Notes: generated by a model not told the origin, from the sequence alone. Positions 32,665 to 45,706 are shown, counted from the first letter of the stretch. The stretch is DNA of 64,000 nucleotides from Acetobacteraceae bacterium (GCA_027482245.1 JAIXWG010000064.1:186001-250000); one strand, 5' to 3'. Numbers and translations: made by a program.

Positions 32665-33420
32665 TCAGTGCAGGTGAACGGCGTCGTGCAGGTAGATGCT
32701 GGTGAGGATGGCGAAGACATACGCCTGGAGGAACGCCACCAGCACTTCGAAACCGACGAGTGCGATGTTCACCCCGAGCGGCAGCACCGCCACGAAGGGA
32801 CCCACCGCGCCCAGGCCGCCGAGCAGCACGATGAAGGTGGCGAACACCTTCAGCATGACGTGGCCCGCGACCATGTTCGCGAACAGTCGGATGGACAGGC
32901 TGACCGGCCGCGAGAGGTAGGACACGATCTCCACCGGGATGATGATCGGCGCCAGCCAGATCGGCGCGCCTTCCGGGAAGAAGTATCCGAAGAACTTCCG
33001 GCCATGCAGCACCAGCGCCACCACCGTGATCAGCACGAACACCACCGCGGCCAGCGCGAAGGTCACCGCGATGTGGCTCGTGAAGGTGAAGGCGTAGGGC
33101 AGCAGGCCAAGCAGGTTGCCGAACAGCACGAACATGAACAGCGTGAAGACGAAGGGGAAGAAGCGCTTGCCCTCATCGCCCACCTGGCCAAGCACCAGGT
33201 CATGCACGAATTCGTAGGAGGATTCCGCCAGGCTCTGCAGCCGGCCCGGCACCACCGCGCGGGCGGACATGCCGAACATGATCAGCGCCGTGATCAGCCC
33301 CGCCGCCAGCAGCATATGCGCGTTGGACTGCGAGAACCCGACCGAGTGGCCGATCGGGCCCAGCACGGTCGCGAGCTCGAACTGGCTCAGCGCGTCGATC
33401 GTCTTACCTTCGGCGGCCAC
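32665..33420 (-). CDS. atpB: ATP synthase F0 subunit a
   Basis: 251-residue channel subunit with five or six helices. The essential arginine is in SLSIRLFANMVAGHVML and the C-terminal helix region is VALEVLVAFLQAYVFAILTS-like. The GTG at 33420 with a GGGGGAA site gives VAAEGKTIDALSQFEL; the longer open frame upstream is an alternate-frame reading of atpI. Confidence 0.94.
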   Translation of the reverse strand: MAAEGKTIDALSQFELATVLGPIGHSVGFSQSNAHMLLAAGLITALIMFGMSARAVVPGRLQSLAESSYEFVHDLVLGQVGDEGKRFFPFVFTLFMFVLFGNLLGLLPYAFTFTSHIAVTFALAAVVFVLITVVALVLHGRKFFGYFFPEGAPIWLAPIIIPVEIVSYLSRPVSLSIRLFANMVAGHVMLKVFATFIVLLGGLGAVGPFVAVLPLGVNIALVGFEVLVAFLQAYVFAILTSIYLHDAVHLH

Positions 33421-33467
33421 TCTCGATTTCCCCCGGTCGCCGCATCCGCGGCAGCCTCGTCCCGTGC

Positions 33468-33761
33468 CTATTTTTCCGCGTTGCGTGGCTTGAACAGTCG
33501 ATAGACGTTCAGCACGCCAGCAACGCTGCCGAAGACGAAGAACAGCAGGAAGAGCCACGGCCAGGTGCCAAGCCAGCGGTCCAGGAACCAGCCGACCGCC
33601 ACACCGACGACGAGGGCCGAGACAACCTCGACCCCCGCGCGGAACCCGACGCCCCAGGTGCTGCCACCCGGCAGGGATCCCGTCGTGCCGGGCTCGGGAT
33701 CCATCCCTCGCCGCGACCGGGCCTGCCGGAGCCGATCCTCGAAACCGCCTGATTCCGTCAC
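33468..33761 (-). CDS. atpI: ATP synthase protein I
   Basis: 97-residue membrane protein with two helices (VVSALVVGVAVGWFLDRWLG and LFLLFFVFGSVAGVLNVYRL), the AtpI type that helps assemble the c ring. GTG start with GGGGAGA before it. It heads the F0 operon; the 167-bp spacer to mutY probably contains the promoter. Confidence 0.88.
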   Translation of the reverse strand: MTESGGFEDRLRQARSRRGMDPEPGTTGSLPGGSTWGVGFRAGVEVVSALVVGVAVGWFLDRWLGTWPWLFLLFFVFGSVAGVLNVYRLFKPRNAEK

Positions 33762-33928
33762 GCTTGCTCTCCCCCGCGGTGCCCCGCCCGGAAGGCGCGC
33801 GCTCCCTACGATGCGGGGTTAGCAGTGTCAAGGCGATGGCTGCGGTGCAGCATGGCCGGGATGAAGGATTCGTGACGCGCGCGCCAGCAAACCGGCACCC
33901 AGGAAACGCACCCGTCACCGGCCCGGTT

Positions 33929-34975
33929 TCACAGCCCCGCCAGGTCCAGCAGCCGCTTCATGGCAGTGGGCATCGCCGCACGCGCCGCGGCGGGCTCCCA
34001 CCACGCGAAACCCTCCGGCGCTGGCATGGCCGGCACGCTCGCCCGCCACAGCGCCATGCGCAGCTCGAAATGGGTGAAGCCGTGCACGGCCTCCCCGTTC
34101 AGCACCGTCCAGTCGAGGCCCGGCAACGGCGCCTGGCCCAGGGCCTCCGCCGCGCCCCAGGCTTCCTCCCGCCAGGGCGTCCCGGGCACCTCCAGCATGC
34201 CGCCCAGCAGCCCGGAATCCGGCCGCCGGCGCAGCAGCAGCCGCCCGGCGGGGTCGGCCACCAGGAAATGCACGCCGACCCGTAGGGGCCGCGCCTTCTT
34301 CGCGGCCTTGCGGGGCAGGCTGGCCTGGATGCCGGCCTTGCGGGCCGCGCAACCCTCCCGCCAGGGGCAGATGGCGCAGGCGGGGTTGCGCGGCGTGCAG
34401 ACCGTGGCGCCCAGGTCGAAGAGCGCCTGCGCGAAATCCCCCGGCCGGGCGCGGGCGGCGGCGCTGTCCATCCAGCGCTGCGCCAGCGCCGCCAGGCGGG
34501 GCTTGGCGCCGGGCAGCGGCGCCTCCTCCGCATGGATGCGGGCTGTCACGCGCTCCACATTCCCATCGGCCGGCACCACGGGCCGGTTGAAGACGATGGC
34601 CGCGACCGCCGCCGCCGTATAGGCGCCGATTCCCGGAATTTTCCTCAGTTCCTCGACCGTCGTGGGGAAGCCGCCGGCTGCCAGGGCCTTCGCCCCCGCG
34701 TGCAGGTTCCGCGCCCTTGCATAGTAGCCGAGCCCCGCCCATTCCTCCGCCACCTCCTCCCAGGAGGCGCTCGCAAGGCTCGCCACATCCGGGAAGCGGG
34801 CGAGGAAGCGTGCATAGCGGGGGCCGACCGTCGCGACCGTGGTCTGCTGGAGCATGACCTCCGACAGCCAGACGCGGTATGGGTCTGCCTGGCCCGACGG
34901 CATGCGCCAGGGCAGGGTCCGCTTGTGCCGGTCGTACCAGGCCAGCAGAGGGGTGGGATCGGGGAAAGGGGTCAC
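33929..34975 (-). CDS. mutY: A/G-specific adenine DNA glycosylase
   Basis: 348-residue repair enzyme that removes adenine opposite 8-oxoguanine. Catalytic Glu39 (SEVMLQQTT), the helix-hairpin-helix KIPGIGAYTAAAVA, Asp137 (VPADGNVERV) and the iron-sulfur cluster cysteines CTPRNPACAICPWREGC are present. A C-terminal NUDIX-like domain recognises 8-oxoG. The start is GTG, two bases from the opposing start of the DUF721 gene. Confidence 0.95.
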   Translation of the reverse strand: MTPFPDPTPLLAWYDRHKRTLPWRMPSGQADPYRVWLSEVMLQQTTVATVGPRYARFLARFPDVASLASASWEEVAEEWAGLGYYARARNLHAGAKALAAGGFPTTVEELRKIPGIGAYTAAAVAAIVFNRPVVPADGNVERVTARIHAEEAPLPGAKPRLAALAQRWMDSAAARARPGDFAQALFDLGATVCTPRNPACAICPWREGCAARKAGIQASLPRKAAKKARPLRVGVHFLVADPAGRLLLRRRPDSGLLGGMLEVPGTPWREEAWGAAEALGQAPLPGLDWTVLNGEAVHGFTHFELRMALWRASVPAMPAPEGFAWWEPAAARAAMPTAMKRLLDLAGL

Positions 34976-34977
34976 GC

Positions 34978-35439
34978 GTGAGCAAGGATGGGGGCGATCG
35001 CCGATTCCCGACAGGCCCCCTGCCCGTCGGATCCATGATCGCGCGCCTGACCCGCCCGGCCTTCCGCAAGCGGAGCCCGGCCGGCGCCCAGCTGATGGCG
35101 GATTGGCCGGATGTGGTCGGCCCCGCCTTGGCCGCCGTCACCCAGCCCCTGCGGCTCACCGCCGGGACGCTGACGCTGGCCTGTTCCGGCCCCGTCGCCA
35201 TGGAACTGCAGCACCTGGCGCCGGAGCTCGTCGGCCGGATCAACGCCCATCTCGGCCGCGCGGCAGTGGAACGCCTGCGCTTCGTCCAGCAGGCCCCGGC
35301 CGGCGCCCCCGCCGCCCGCCCCCGGCCGAAACCCGTCACCCTGCCCCCCGAACTGGAAGCCCGGATCGCCGCCATGCCGGAGGGGGAACTGCGGGATGCA
35401 CTGGCAAAGCTGGCGCTTGGCGTCTATCGGAAGCGGTGA
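34978..35439 (+). CDS. DUF721 / DciA-like protein
   Basis: 153 residues. LTRPAFRKRSPAGAQLMADWP, VVGPALAAVTQPLRL and LTLACSGPVAMELQHLAPEL form the DUF721 domain, related to the DciA replicative-helicase operator. A disordered Pro/Ala/Arg linker and a short C-terminal helix follow. GTG 34978 with AAAGGGG upstream is preferred; ATG 35035 would remove a conserved-looking N-terminus. It begins the block leading to smc. Confidence 0.8.
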   Translation: MSKDGGDRRFPTGPLPVGSMIARLTRPAFRKRSPAGAQLMADWPDVVGPALAAVTQPLRLTAGTLTLACSGPVAMELQHLAPELVGRINAHLGRAAVERLRFVQQAPAGAPAARPRPKPVTLPPELEARIAAMPEGELRDALAKLALGVYRKR

Positions 35440-35514
35440 CGGCCGGGGACTTTCCCGGCCCCTTCCCCCCCGCCGAGGTTCTCCCTTGGGGGGCTGTTTT
35501 CGGAGTCTGCCCGG

Positions 35515-36144
35515 ATGACCGACCGCCGTTCGCTGCTCGCCCTTGCCGCCGGCATGCCCCTGCTGGGCGCACGCGCCGCCCTGGCCCAGGCGCCCGCCGC
35601 CCCCGCCCCCCTCGCCGCCGACGATCCCCGCATGACGGAGCGCAGCATCGGCCGCGCCGGCGCGCCCACCGTCATCGAATACTTCTCCCTCACCTGCGGC
35701 CATTGCGCCGGCTTCCACCGGGAGACGATGCCGCGCGTGAAGCGGGACCTGGTGGAGACCGGCCGCGTCCGCATCGTCTTCCGAGACTTCCCGCTGGATG
35801 CCGTGGCGCTCGCCGCCGCCCAGGTCGCGCGCAGCCTGCCGGCTGATCGCTACGAGCCCTTCGTCGCCACCCTCTTCCAGCAGCAGGACCGCTGGGCCTT
35901 CGCCCGCGGCGCCAACCCGCAGGAGGAGCTGTTCAAGATCGCGGCCCTCGCCGGCATGTCCCGCGCCCAGTTCGACGAGGCGATCGGCAACCAGGCCCTC
36001 GCCCGCGGCATCCTGGAACAGCGCGTGGCCGGCCAGCAGCAGCATAACGTGAACTCCACGCCGACCTTCGTCTTCGGCAGCCGCGCCGTCCCCGGCAACA
36101 TGGCCTTCGACCGCTTCGCCGCCCTGGTGGCCGAGATCCGGTAA
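35515..36144 (+). CDS. DsbA-like periplasmic thioredoxin-fold protein
   Basis: 209 residues. The signal peptide region MTDRRSLLALAAGMPLLG ends near ALAQ. The thioredoxin-fold active site is Cys61-Gly-His-Cys64 (LTCGHCAGFH) and the cis-proline loop is NSTPTFVFG. It probably forms or isomerises disulfides in exported proteins. The mutY, DUF721, DsbA-like, smc order is conserved among related bacteria. Confidence 0.9.
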   Translation: MTDRRSLLALAAGMPLLGARAALAQAPAAPAPLAADDPRMTERSIGRAGAPTVIEYFSLTCGHCAGFHRETMPRVKRDLVETGRVRIVFRDFPLDAVALAAAQVARSLPADRYEPFVATLFQQQDRWAFARGANPQEELFKIAALAGMSRAQFDEAIGNQALARGILEQRVAGQQQHNVNSTPTFVFGSRAVPGNMAFDRFAALVAEIR

Positions 36145-36167
36145 GGCACGCCGCGCGGGCCCGATCG

Positions 36168-39100
36168 ATGGAGGCAGTCCCCGAGGACGCTCCCCCTGGG
36201 GCCACCCCGGCGGAGGAGCCCGCGCGCACCGAGGCGCAGGCGGAGGCTGCGCGCCATGCGCGCCTGACGCGCCTGCGCATCGCCGGCTTCAAATCCTTCG
36301 CGGAACCCACGATCGTCGAGGTGATGCCCGGCCTCACCGGCATCGTCGGCCCGAATGGCTGCGGCAAGTCCAACGTGGTGGAGGCCCTGCGCTGGGCGAT
36401 GGGCGAGACCAACGCCCGGTCCATGCGTGGCGGGGAGATGGACGACGTCATCTTCGCCGGCACCGCGACCCGCCCCGGCCGCAACCTGGCCGAGGTGACG
36501 CTGCAGCTGGAGGAAGCCGCCGGCCTCGCGCCCCCGCCGAACGCGGAGGCCGCGGAGCTGGAGATCGTGCGCAAGATCGCGCGCGGCGAGGGTTCCTCCT
36601 TCCGCGTCAACGGCCGCGAACTCCGGGCCCGCGACGTGCAGACGATGTTCGCCGATATCGGCTCCGGCGCGCGGTCTTCCGCCATGGTCAGCCAGGGCCG
36701 CGTCTCCTCCCTGATCCAGGCGAAGCCCGAGGACCGCCGCGCGGTGCTGGAGGAAGCGGCCGGCATCGCGGGGCTGCGCGCCCGCAAGCATGAGGCCGAG
36801 CTGAAGCTCCGCCAGGCCGAGAACAACCTCGGCCGGGCGGAGGACCTGATCGCCCAGATGGAATCGGGCCGCCAGAACCTGCAGCGCCAGGCCCGCCAGG
36901 CCGCGCGCTACCGCAACATCTCCGGCCTGGTGCGGCAGGCGGAGGTGGAGTGGCTCGCGATCCTCCGCGCCCGCGCCCAGGCCGCCCTGACCCATGCCCG
37001 CGACGCCTTCCTGAACGCCAGGCGCGCGACGGGCGATGCCGAGGCCGCCGCGGAAGCCGCCGCCCGCCGCGCCTTCGCCGCCGAACAGGGCCTGCCCGCG
37101 CCGCGAGAGGCCGAGGGCGCCGCCCGCACCGCGCTCGAACGAAAGCGCGTGGAAGCCGAAACGCTGGGCGCCGAGGAAGCCCGCGCCCGGGAAGCCCTCG
37201 CCGCCGCGGAGGCCCGCCACGCCGCCCTCGCGCGGGACCTGGACCACGCTGCCCGCGTCGATGCCGATGCCGGCGCGGCCGAGTCCCGCCTGCTGGCGGA
37301 GGCCGAGGAACTGGCCGCCATGGCCGCCGCCCTGCCTGCCCGGGCGGCCGAGGCCGAGAGCCTGGAGGCCCAGGCCACCGCCGCCGTCGCCGCCGCCGCC
37401 GAGGCCGCCGACCGCGCCACCGAAGCTGCCGCGGAAGCCGCCGCCGCCGCCGGCGCGCTGGCGACCGCGGAGCAGGAAGCCGCGAGCCGCGCCAGCCGCA
37501 TCGCCCAGGCGCAGGCGAAGCTGGACCAGGATTTTCGCGCGGCCCGCGCCGCCATGGTGCCGGATGCCGACCGCGCCGCCGCCGCCGCCGCAGTCACCAC
37601 CGCCGAGTCGACCCTGGCCGAGACCGAGCAGGCCCTCGCGGCGGCCGAATCCGCCCGCGCGCAGGCCCAGGCCGCCCATGAGGCCGCCCGCCGCGCGGCG
37701 GCAGAAGCGGAAACGGCGGAATCCCGCGCCACCAACGCCCTGCAGGCCGCGGAGCAGACGGCGCGGCGCACCGCCGACCAGCACGCCCGCCTCTCGGCGG
37801 AGCGCGACCAGGCCCGCGCCAGCGCCGTGCCGCCGGCCGAACTCGATGCCGCGCGCGCCGAGGCCGCCCGCACCGCCGCCGCGCTGACCGAAGCCCGCCG
37901 CGCGCTGGAAGGGGCGGAGGCCGCCCGCGCCAACGCCCAATCCCGCCACGAACAGGCCCGCGCCGCCGCCAGCGAGGCCGAGGGCACCCGCGCCCGCGCC
38001 GCCGCCGAGGCCGCCGCGCTCACGGAAGTGCTGCGCGCGCGGGAAGCCGGCAGCGCCCTGCCGCCGGTGCTGGACAGCATCACCGTGCCCCCCGGCCTGG
38101 AAGCCGCGCTGGGTGCCGCGATCGGGGAGGCGCTGGATTCGGCGCTGGAGGAGGAGGCGCCGAAGCATTGGCGCGCGCTCCCGCCGCTCGACCCGATGCC
38201 GCCCCTGCCGGCCGGCGCCACGCCCCTTTCCCGCCTGGTGGAGGCGCCGCCGGCGCTCGGCCGGGCGCTGTCGCAGGTCGGGCTGCTGCCGAAGGGGCTG
38301 GATGGCGCGGCGCTGATGGCGCTGCTGAAGCCGGGCCAGGCGCTGGTGACGGAGGAAGGCGCGGTCTGGCGCTGGGATGGCCATTGCCTCCGCGCCGGTG
38401 CGCCCACGCCCGGCGCCGTCCGCCTCGCCCAGCGCAACGCGCTCCGCGCCGCCGGCATCCGGCAGGACCGGGCCGAGGCCGCCGCCGCCGCCGCCGCGGA
38501 GGCCCGCAGGCAGGCCGCGACGGAGGAGACCCATGCCCGCGCGGAGGAAGCGCAGCGCCGCGACACCCGCGCCCAGGCCGAACGTGCCCAGGCCGCCGCC
38601 GCCACCGCGCTCGACCGCATCGCCGCCCGCGCGCAGCAGGCCGAACAGCGCCTGGCCGCCCTGGCGCCCGAGATCGAGCGCCTGGACCGGGAGCGGGAGG
38701 CCGCGAATGCCGCCCTGGCCGCCGCGCGGGAGGCCCGCGCCGCCGCGCCGGACGCCGCCGCCGCCCGCCAGGCGCGGACGCTCGCCGCCAATGACGAACA
38801 GGCCCGCATCCGCGCCGAATCGGCCGCGCGCGATGCCCGCCGCAACGCCGAACAGCGCCTGGCCGCCGCGCGCGACGCCGCCCGGCGGCTGGAAGCCCGC
38901 GCCGCGGAAGCCGCCGCCCGCCTGGCCGCGGTGGAACCCGAACTCGCCCGCGTGACGGCGGAGCGGGAGGCCGCCGACCAGGCCCTGGCCGCCGCGCGAG
39001 AGGCCCGCGCCGCCGCCCCCGACCTGGCCGCGCTGCGCGCCGCCGTGGACCAGGCCCGCAGCGCGTTAACGGAAGCCCGCGCGAACGAGGCCGCCTGCCG

Positions 39101-40277
39101 CGACACCCGCGCCATGCTGGCCGCGGAGGCCACGCGCATCACGACCCGCCAGGCCGCGATCGGGCCCGAGCGCGAGGAATGGGCCCGCCGCCGCGCCGAG
39201 GCCGCCGCCCGCCGCGCCGAACTCGCGACCCGCGCCGGGGAGGCTGCCGCGGAGCGGGAGGCGCTGTCCGACGCCCCCGAAGCCGCCGCCGCCCGCCGCG
39301 CCGCAGCCGGCCGCCTGCTGGCCGAGGCCGAGGCCACCCACGCCGCCGCCGCCGCCGCCCTCGCCGCGGCGGAGAAGGAGGACCGGGAGGCCGCCCTCGC
39401 CCGCCGCACCGCCGACGCCGCCTTCGCCCAGGCCCGCGAAGCCCAGCTCCGCACCGAAGGCGCGGCCGCCCAGGCCGAGGCCGCGGCACTCGCCGTCGAG
39501 GAACGGATCGTCGAGCGACTCGGCGAGGGCCACCCGGACCTGCCGGAGGAGGTCGGCGAACTCACCGACCAGGCGGAGGAGAAGGCGCGCCGCAAGGTCG
39601 ACCGCCTGACCAAGGAGCGGGAGGAGATGGGGCCCGTGAACCTGCGGGCCGAGGTGGAGCTGAACGAGCTGGACGCCGCCCGCGCCAAGATCGAGCAGGA
39701 CCGGCAGGAAGTCTCGACCGCCATCGCCAAGCTCCGCGGCTCCATCGGCCACCTGAACCGGGAGGGCCGGGAACGGCTGCGGGTCGTCTTCGACAAGGTC
39801 GATGCCGAATTCCGCGGCCTCTTCACCCGCCTCTTCGGCGGCGGCCGCGCGCACCTCGCCCTGGTCGGCTCCGACGATCCGCTGGAGGCGGGGCTCGAGA
39901 TCTATGCGGAGCCGCCGGGCAAGAAGCTCGCCTCGCTCAACCTGCTCTCGGGCGGGGAGCAGGCGCTGACGGCGCTCTCCCTCGTCTTCGCGGTCTTCCG
40001 CTGCAACCCGGCGCCGGTCTGCGTGCTGGACGAGGTCGATGCGCCGCTCGACGACGCCAATGTCGAACGGCTGTGCGACCTGCTGGAGATCATGGCCAAG
40101 CCCGTGGAGGAAGGCGGCGGCGGCACGCGCTTCCTGATCGTGACCCACCACCCCCTGACCATGGCGCGGATGCATCGCCTCTACGGCGTCACCATGCAGG
40201 AACGCGGCGTCTCCCGCCTGCTGAGCGTCGACCTGCAGCGGGCGGTGGAACTGGTGGATGGCGCCGCACCCGCCTGA
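36168..40277 (+). CDS. smc: Chromosome segregation ATPase SMC
   Basis: 1369 residues. Walker A GPNGCGKSN is at residues 61-68, the hinge lies near 620-760 (LPPVLDSITVPPGLEAALGA...), the ABC signature is LNLLSGGEQALTALSL and Walker B is VCVLDEVDAPLDD. The two coiled-coil arms are extremely rich in Ala, Arg and Glu. It is longer than the 1150-1200 residues usual for bacterial SMC, with extra length in the arms and a 30-residue N-terminal extension. It organises and segregates the chromosome with ScpA/ScpB. Confidence 0.95.
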   Translation: MEAVPEDAPPGATPAEEPARTEAQAEAARHARLTRLRIAGFKSFAEPTIVEVMPGLTGIVGPNGCGKSNVVEALRWAMGETNARSMRGGEMDDVIFAGTATRPGRNLAEVTLQLEEAAGLAPPPNAEAAELEIVRKIARGEGSSFRVNGRELRARDVQTMFADIGSGARSSAMVSQGRVSSLIQAKPEDRRAVLEEAAGIAGLRARKHEAELKLRQAENNLGRAEDLIAQMESGRQNLQRQARQAARYRNISGLVRQAEVEWLAILRARAQAALTHARDAFLNARRATGDAEAAAEAAARRAFAAEQGLPAPREAEGAARTALERKRVEAETLGAEEARAREALAAAEARHAALARDLDHAARVDADAGAAESRLLAEAEELAAMAAALPARAAEAESLEAQATAAVAAAAEAADRATEAAAEAAAAAGALATAEQEAASRASRIAQAQAKLDQDFRAARAAMVPDADRAAAAAAVTTAESTLAETEQALAAAESARAQAQAAHEAARRAAAEAETAESRATNALQAAEQTARRTADQHARLSAERDQARASAVPPAELDAARAEAARTAAALTEARRALEGAEAARANAQSRHEQARAAASEAEGTRARAAAEAAALTEVLRAREAGSALPPVLDSITVPPGLEAALGAAIGEALDSALEEEAPKHWRALPPLDPMPPLPAGATPLSRLVEAPPALGRALSQVGLLPKGLDGAALMALLKPGQALVTEEGAVWRWDGHCLRAGAPTPGAVRLAQRNALRAAGIRQDRAEAAAAAAAEARRQAATEETHARAEEAQRRDTRAQAERAQAAAATALDRIAARAQQAEQRLAALAPEIERLDREREAANAALAAAREARAAAPDAAAARQARTLAANDEQARIRAESAARDARRNAEQRLAAARDAARRLEARAAEAAARLAAVEPELARVTAEREAADQALAAAREARAAAPDLAALRAAVDQARSALTEARANEAACRDTRAMLAAEATRITTRQAAIGPEREEWARRRAEAAARRAELATRAGEAAAEREALSDAPEAAAARRAAAGRLLAEAEATHAAAAAALAAAEKEDREAALARRTADAAFAQAREAQLRTEGAAAQAEAAALAVEERIVERLGEGHPDLPEEVGELTDQAEEKARRKVDRLTKEREEMGPVNLRAEVELNELDAARAKIEQDRQEVSTAIAKLRGSIGHLNREGRERLRVVFDKVDAEFRGLFTRLFGGGRAHLALVGSDDPLEAGLEIYAEPPGKKLASLNLLSGGEQALTALSLVFAVFRCNPAPVCVLDEVDAPLDDANVERLCDLLEIMAKPVEEGGGGTRFLIVTHHPLTMARMHRLYGVTMQERGVSRLLSVDLQRAVELVDGAAPA

Positions 40278-40359
40278 AGGGGGTGGTCCTGACGCCCGGG
40301 GTTATGAGTCTGGCAATGCCGCGCCGTTAGCATGCGCGCACGCTGCCAACGGACCTCCC

Positions 40360-42438
40360 ATGCGCATCAAGGTGCTCTTCTCCCTCGTCATGCTCGGTAT
40401 CGCCGGGATCGGCGGTGCGGTTGCGACCGTCGCGGGGCTGGAGCAGTGGCGCGCCAGCCAGGCCGCGGCGGAAGCGTCCCGCACGGCGCAAGCCGCCACC
40501 ACGCTGATGGCCCTGACCGAGAAGCTGGTGATCGAGCGCGGGAACTACGTGATCCGCATGAACGCCACCGGCGCCGCGGAAAGCGACACGGTCGCGCGGC
40601 TGACGGCCATCAAGGCCGAGACCGACGCCGCCATCGCCCCCGCCATCGCCAGCCTGCGGTCCTTCGCCGGCGGCGCGGTGCATGCCGACCGGCTGCAGGC
40701 CTCCATCCCCGTCCTGGCGGAACTCCGCCGCGCCATGGACCCCGCGGCGGTGCTGCCGCTGGCGCAGCGCGATCCCGCCATCCGCAGCCGGCCGCAGGCG
40801 GTCTATGACCAGGTGCTCGGCCATGTCAGCGCCGCGCTGAACGACAGCCACCGCGTGCTGACCCGCGCGGACGGGCCGCTCGGTGATCTCATGCTCGTCG
40901 CGCGCCTCACCTGGGACCTGCGCGACCAGGCCAGCCGCCGCGTCGTCGCCGTCGCCACCGCGCTGAACAGCAACCGCGCCATGACGCCGGCCGAACTCGA
41001 CACCGCCATGGGCGCCGCCCGGGTGGTGGAGGCGACCTGGGCGCGGGTGAAGATGGTGGCCGGGCTGATCGACGACACGCCCCGCCTGCAGGCCGCCATC
41101 ACCGATGTGGAGGCCCGCTATTTCGGCGACATCACCCGCCAGACCCAGGCGCTGATCGATGCCGGCCGCGCCGGCCCGACCTACCCCATGACATCGGCCG
41201 CCTTCACCGCCTTCGCCACCCCCGGCCTGCAGGTCCTGCTGCAGGTGCGCGATGCCGCGCTGGCCGAAGCCGCCGCCCATGCCGGCGCCTCGGAACGCCG
41301 CGCCAACATCCTGCTCGCCATCGTGCTCTCCGCGGCCGTCGCGGTCGGCCTGGTGCTGGCGGTGCTCGCCTGGCTGCTGGTGCGCCGCGTGGTGGCGCCG
41401 GTGGTGCGCCTGACCGGCGTGGTGCAGCGCCTGGCGCAGGGGGAGAACGGCATCACCATCCCTGAACAGGCCCGCGCGGATGAGATCGGCGCCATGGCCC
41501 AGGCGGTGGAGGTGCTGCGCCGCAACGCGCAGGAAGCCGTCCGCGTCGCCGCCGAAGCCGCCGCCGAACAGCAGGCCAAGGCCGCCCGCGCCGACGCCAC
41601 CCAGGCCCTGGTGCGGCGGTTCGAGGCCGAGGTCGCCGACGTGCTCGGCGCCGTCGCCGGCGCCGCCGCGCCGCTGGATGAGACCGCGGGCCGCATGGGC
41701 CAGGCGGCTTCCGGCGCGCGGGCGCAGGCGGATGCCATGACCCGCGCCGTGGACACCACCGCCAGCCACACCCAGACCGTCGCCAATTCGGCGGAGGAAC
41801 TCGCCGCCTCCATCGCGGAGGTCGCGCAGCAGGTCACGCAATCCGCGCGCCTCGCCCAGCAGGCCTCCCGCGACGCGCAGGAAAGCAACCGCGCCGTCGC
41901 CGGCCTTGCCGATGTCGCCAGCCGCATCGGCGACGTGATCGGCCTGATCAACTCCATCGCCGGCCAGACCAACCTGCTGGCCCTCAATGCCACGATCGAG
42001 GCCGCGCGCGCCGGCGATGCCGGCAAGGGCTTCGCCGTGGTGGCCGGGGAGGTGAAGGCCCTGGCTGCCCAGACCGCAACCGCGACCGACCAGATCACCA
42101 CCCAGATCGCCGCCATGCAGGCGGAAACTGGCCGCGCCGTCGCCGCCATCCGCGGCATCGGCCAGACGATCGAGGAACTCTCCGCCATCGCGACCCAGGT
42201 GGCGGCCGCGGCCGAACAGCAATCCGCCGCCACGCAGGAAATCGGCCGCGCCATCGCGGAGACCGCCGCCAGCACCCAGGAACTCACCGCCCAGACCGCG
42301 CAGGCGCGGGAAGGGGCGGAAACGACCCTGGCCGCCAGCGCGGGGCTACGCGACGCCTCGGCCGGCCTGTCCCGCCAGGCCGACGTGCTGCGCGCCAAGG
42401 TCGATGGCTTCCTGGCGGAAATCCGCCAGGCCGCCTGA
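40360..42438 (+). CDS. Methyl-accepting chemotaxis protein
   Basis: 692-residue chemoreceptor. A first membrane helix lies at about residues 4-26, a 290-residue mostly helical periplasmic sensor follows, a second helix is at about 316-340, then HAMP (RRVVAPVVRLTGVVQRLAQG) and the signalling domain. The tip contains IGLINSIAGQTNLLALNATI EAARAG in two parts and VVAGEVKALA. No CheBR docking pentapeptide is seen at the C-terminus. Ligand is unknown. Confidence 0.92.
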   Translation: MRIKVLFSLVMLGIAGIGGAVATVAGLEQWRASQAAAEASRTAQAATTLMALTEKLVIERGNYVIRMNATGAAESDTVARLTAIKAETDAAIAPAIASLRSFAGGAVHADRLQASIPVLAELRRAMDPAAVLPLAQRDPAIRSRPQAVYDQVLGHVSAALNDSHRVLTRADGPLGDLMLVARLTWDLRDQASRRVVAVATALNSNRAMTPAELDTAMGAARVVEATWARVKMVAGLIDDTPRLQAAITDVEARYFGDITRQTQALIDAGRAGPTYPMTSAAFTAFATPGLQVLLQVRDAALAEAAAHAGASERRANILLAIVLSAAVAVGLVLAVLAWLLVRRVVAPVVRLTGVVQRLAQGENGITIPEQARADEIGAMAQAVEVLRRNAQEAVRVAAEAAAEQQAKAARADATQALVRRFEAEVADVLGAVAGAAAPLDETAGRMGQAASGARAQADAMTRAVDTTASHTQTVANSAEELAASIAEVAQQVTQSARLAQQASRDAQESNRAVAGLADVASRIGDVIGLINSIAGQTNLLALNATIEAARAGDAGKGFAVVAGEVKALAAQTATATDQITTQIAAMQAETGRAVAAIRGIGQTIEELSAIATQVAAAAEQQSAATQEIGRAIAETAASTQELTAQTAQAREGAETTLAASAGLRDASAGLSRQADVLRAKVDGFLAEIRQAA

Positions 42439-42441
42439 GAA

Positions 42442-43638
<1,197 letters not shown>

Positions 43639-43665
43639 GGGAAGCCTCCGTCAGTGTCGGTGCGG

Positions 43666-43685
43666 TTATGACGATTTCTTCATAA
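43666..43685. promoter_or_regulatory. AT-rich inverted repeat upstream of nhaA
   Basis: TTATGA and TCATAA flank an 8-nt spacer, 28 bp before nhaA and in the spacer shared with the divergent ABC exporter. It may be an operator or contain the nhaA -10 region (TATGAA on the minus strand). Confidence 0.35.
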
Positions 43686-43830
43686 AGGGCTACGGCAATC
43701 GGCCTGGCCGGGCAGGCCGACCGACCCGGTCTTGCATGAAAACAGGGGCTTGGCCGCCCCTCAACTCGGCGACAGCCCTGTCACGGAGGGAATCGTTGAC
43801 GCCCACGCCGCTTCGGCGCGTTCTGCCCCC

Positions 43831-45699
<1,869 letters not shown>

Positions 45700-45706
45700 C
45701 GCACCT

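Noticed and set aside
32665..33918. 417-codon version of subunit a
   Set aside because: The first 166 codons are atpI and spacer in another frame; GTG 33420 with a ribosome site gives the standard length.
36908..39826. 972-codon Ser/Ala/Arg frame opposite smc
   Set aside because: A by-product of the Ala/Arg/Glu-rich coiled coil read backwards; no start signal or domain.
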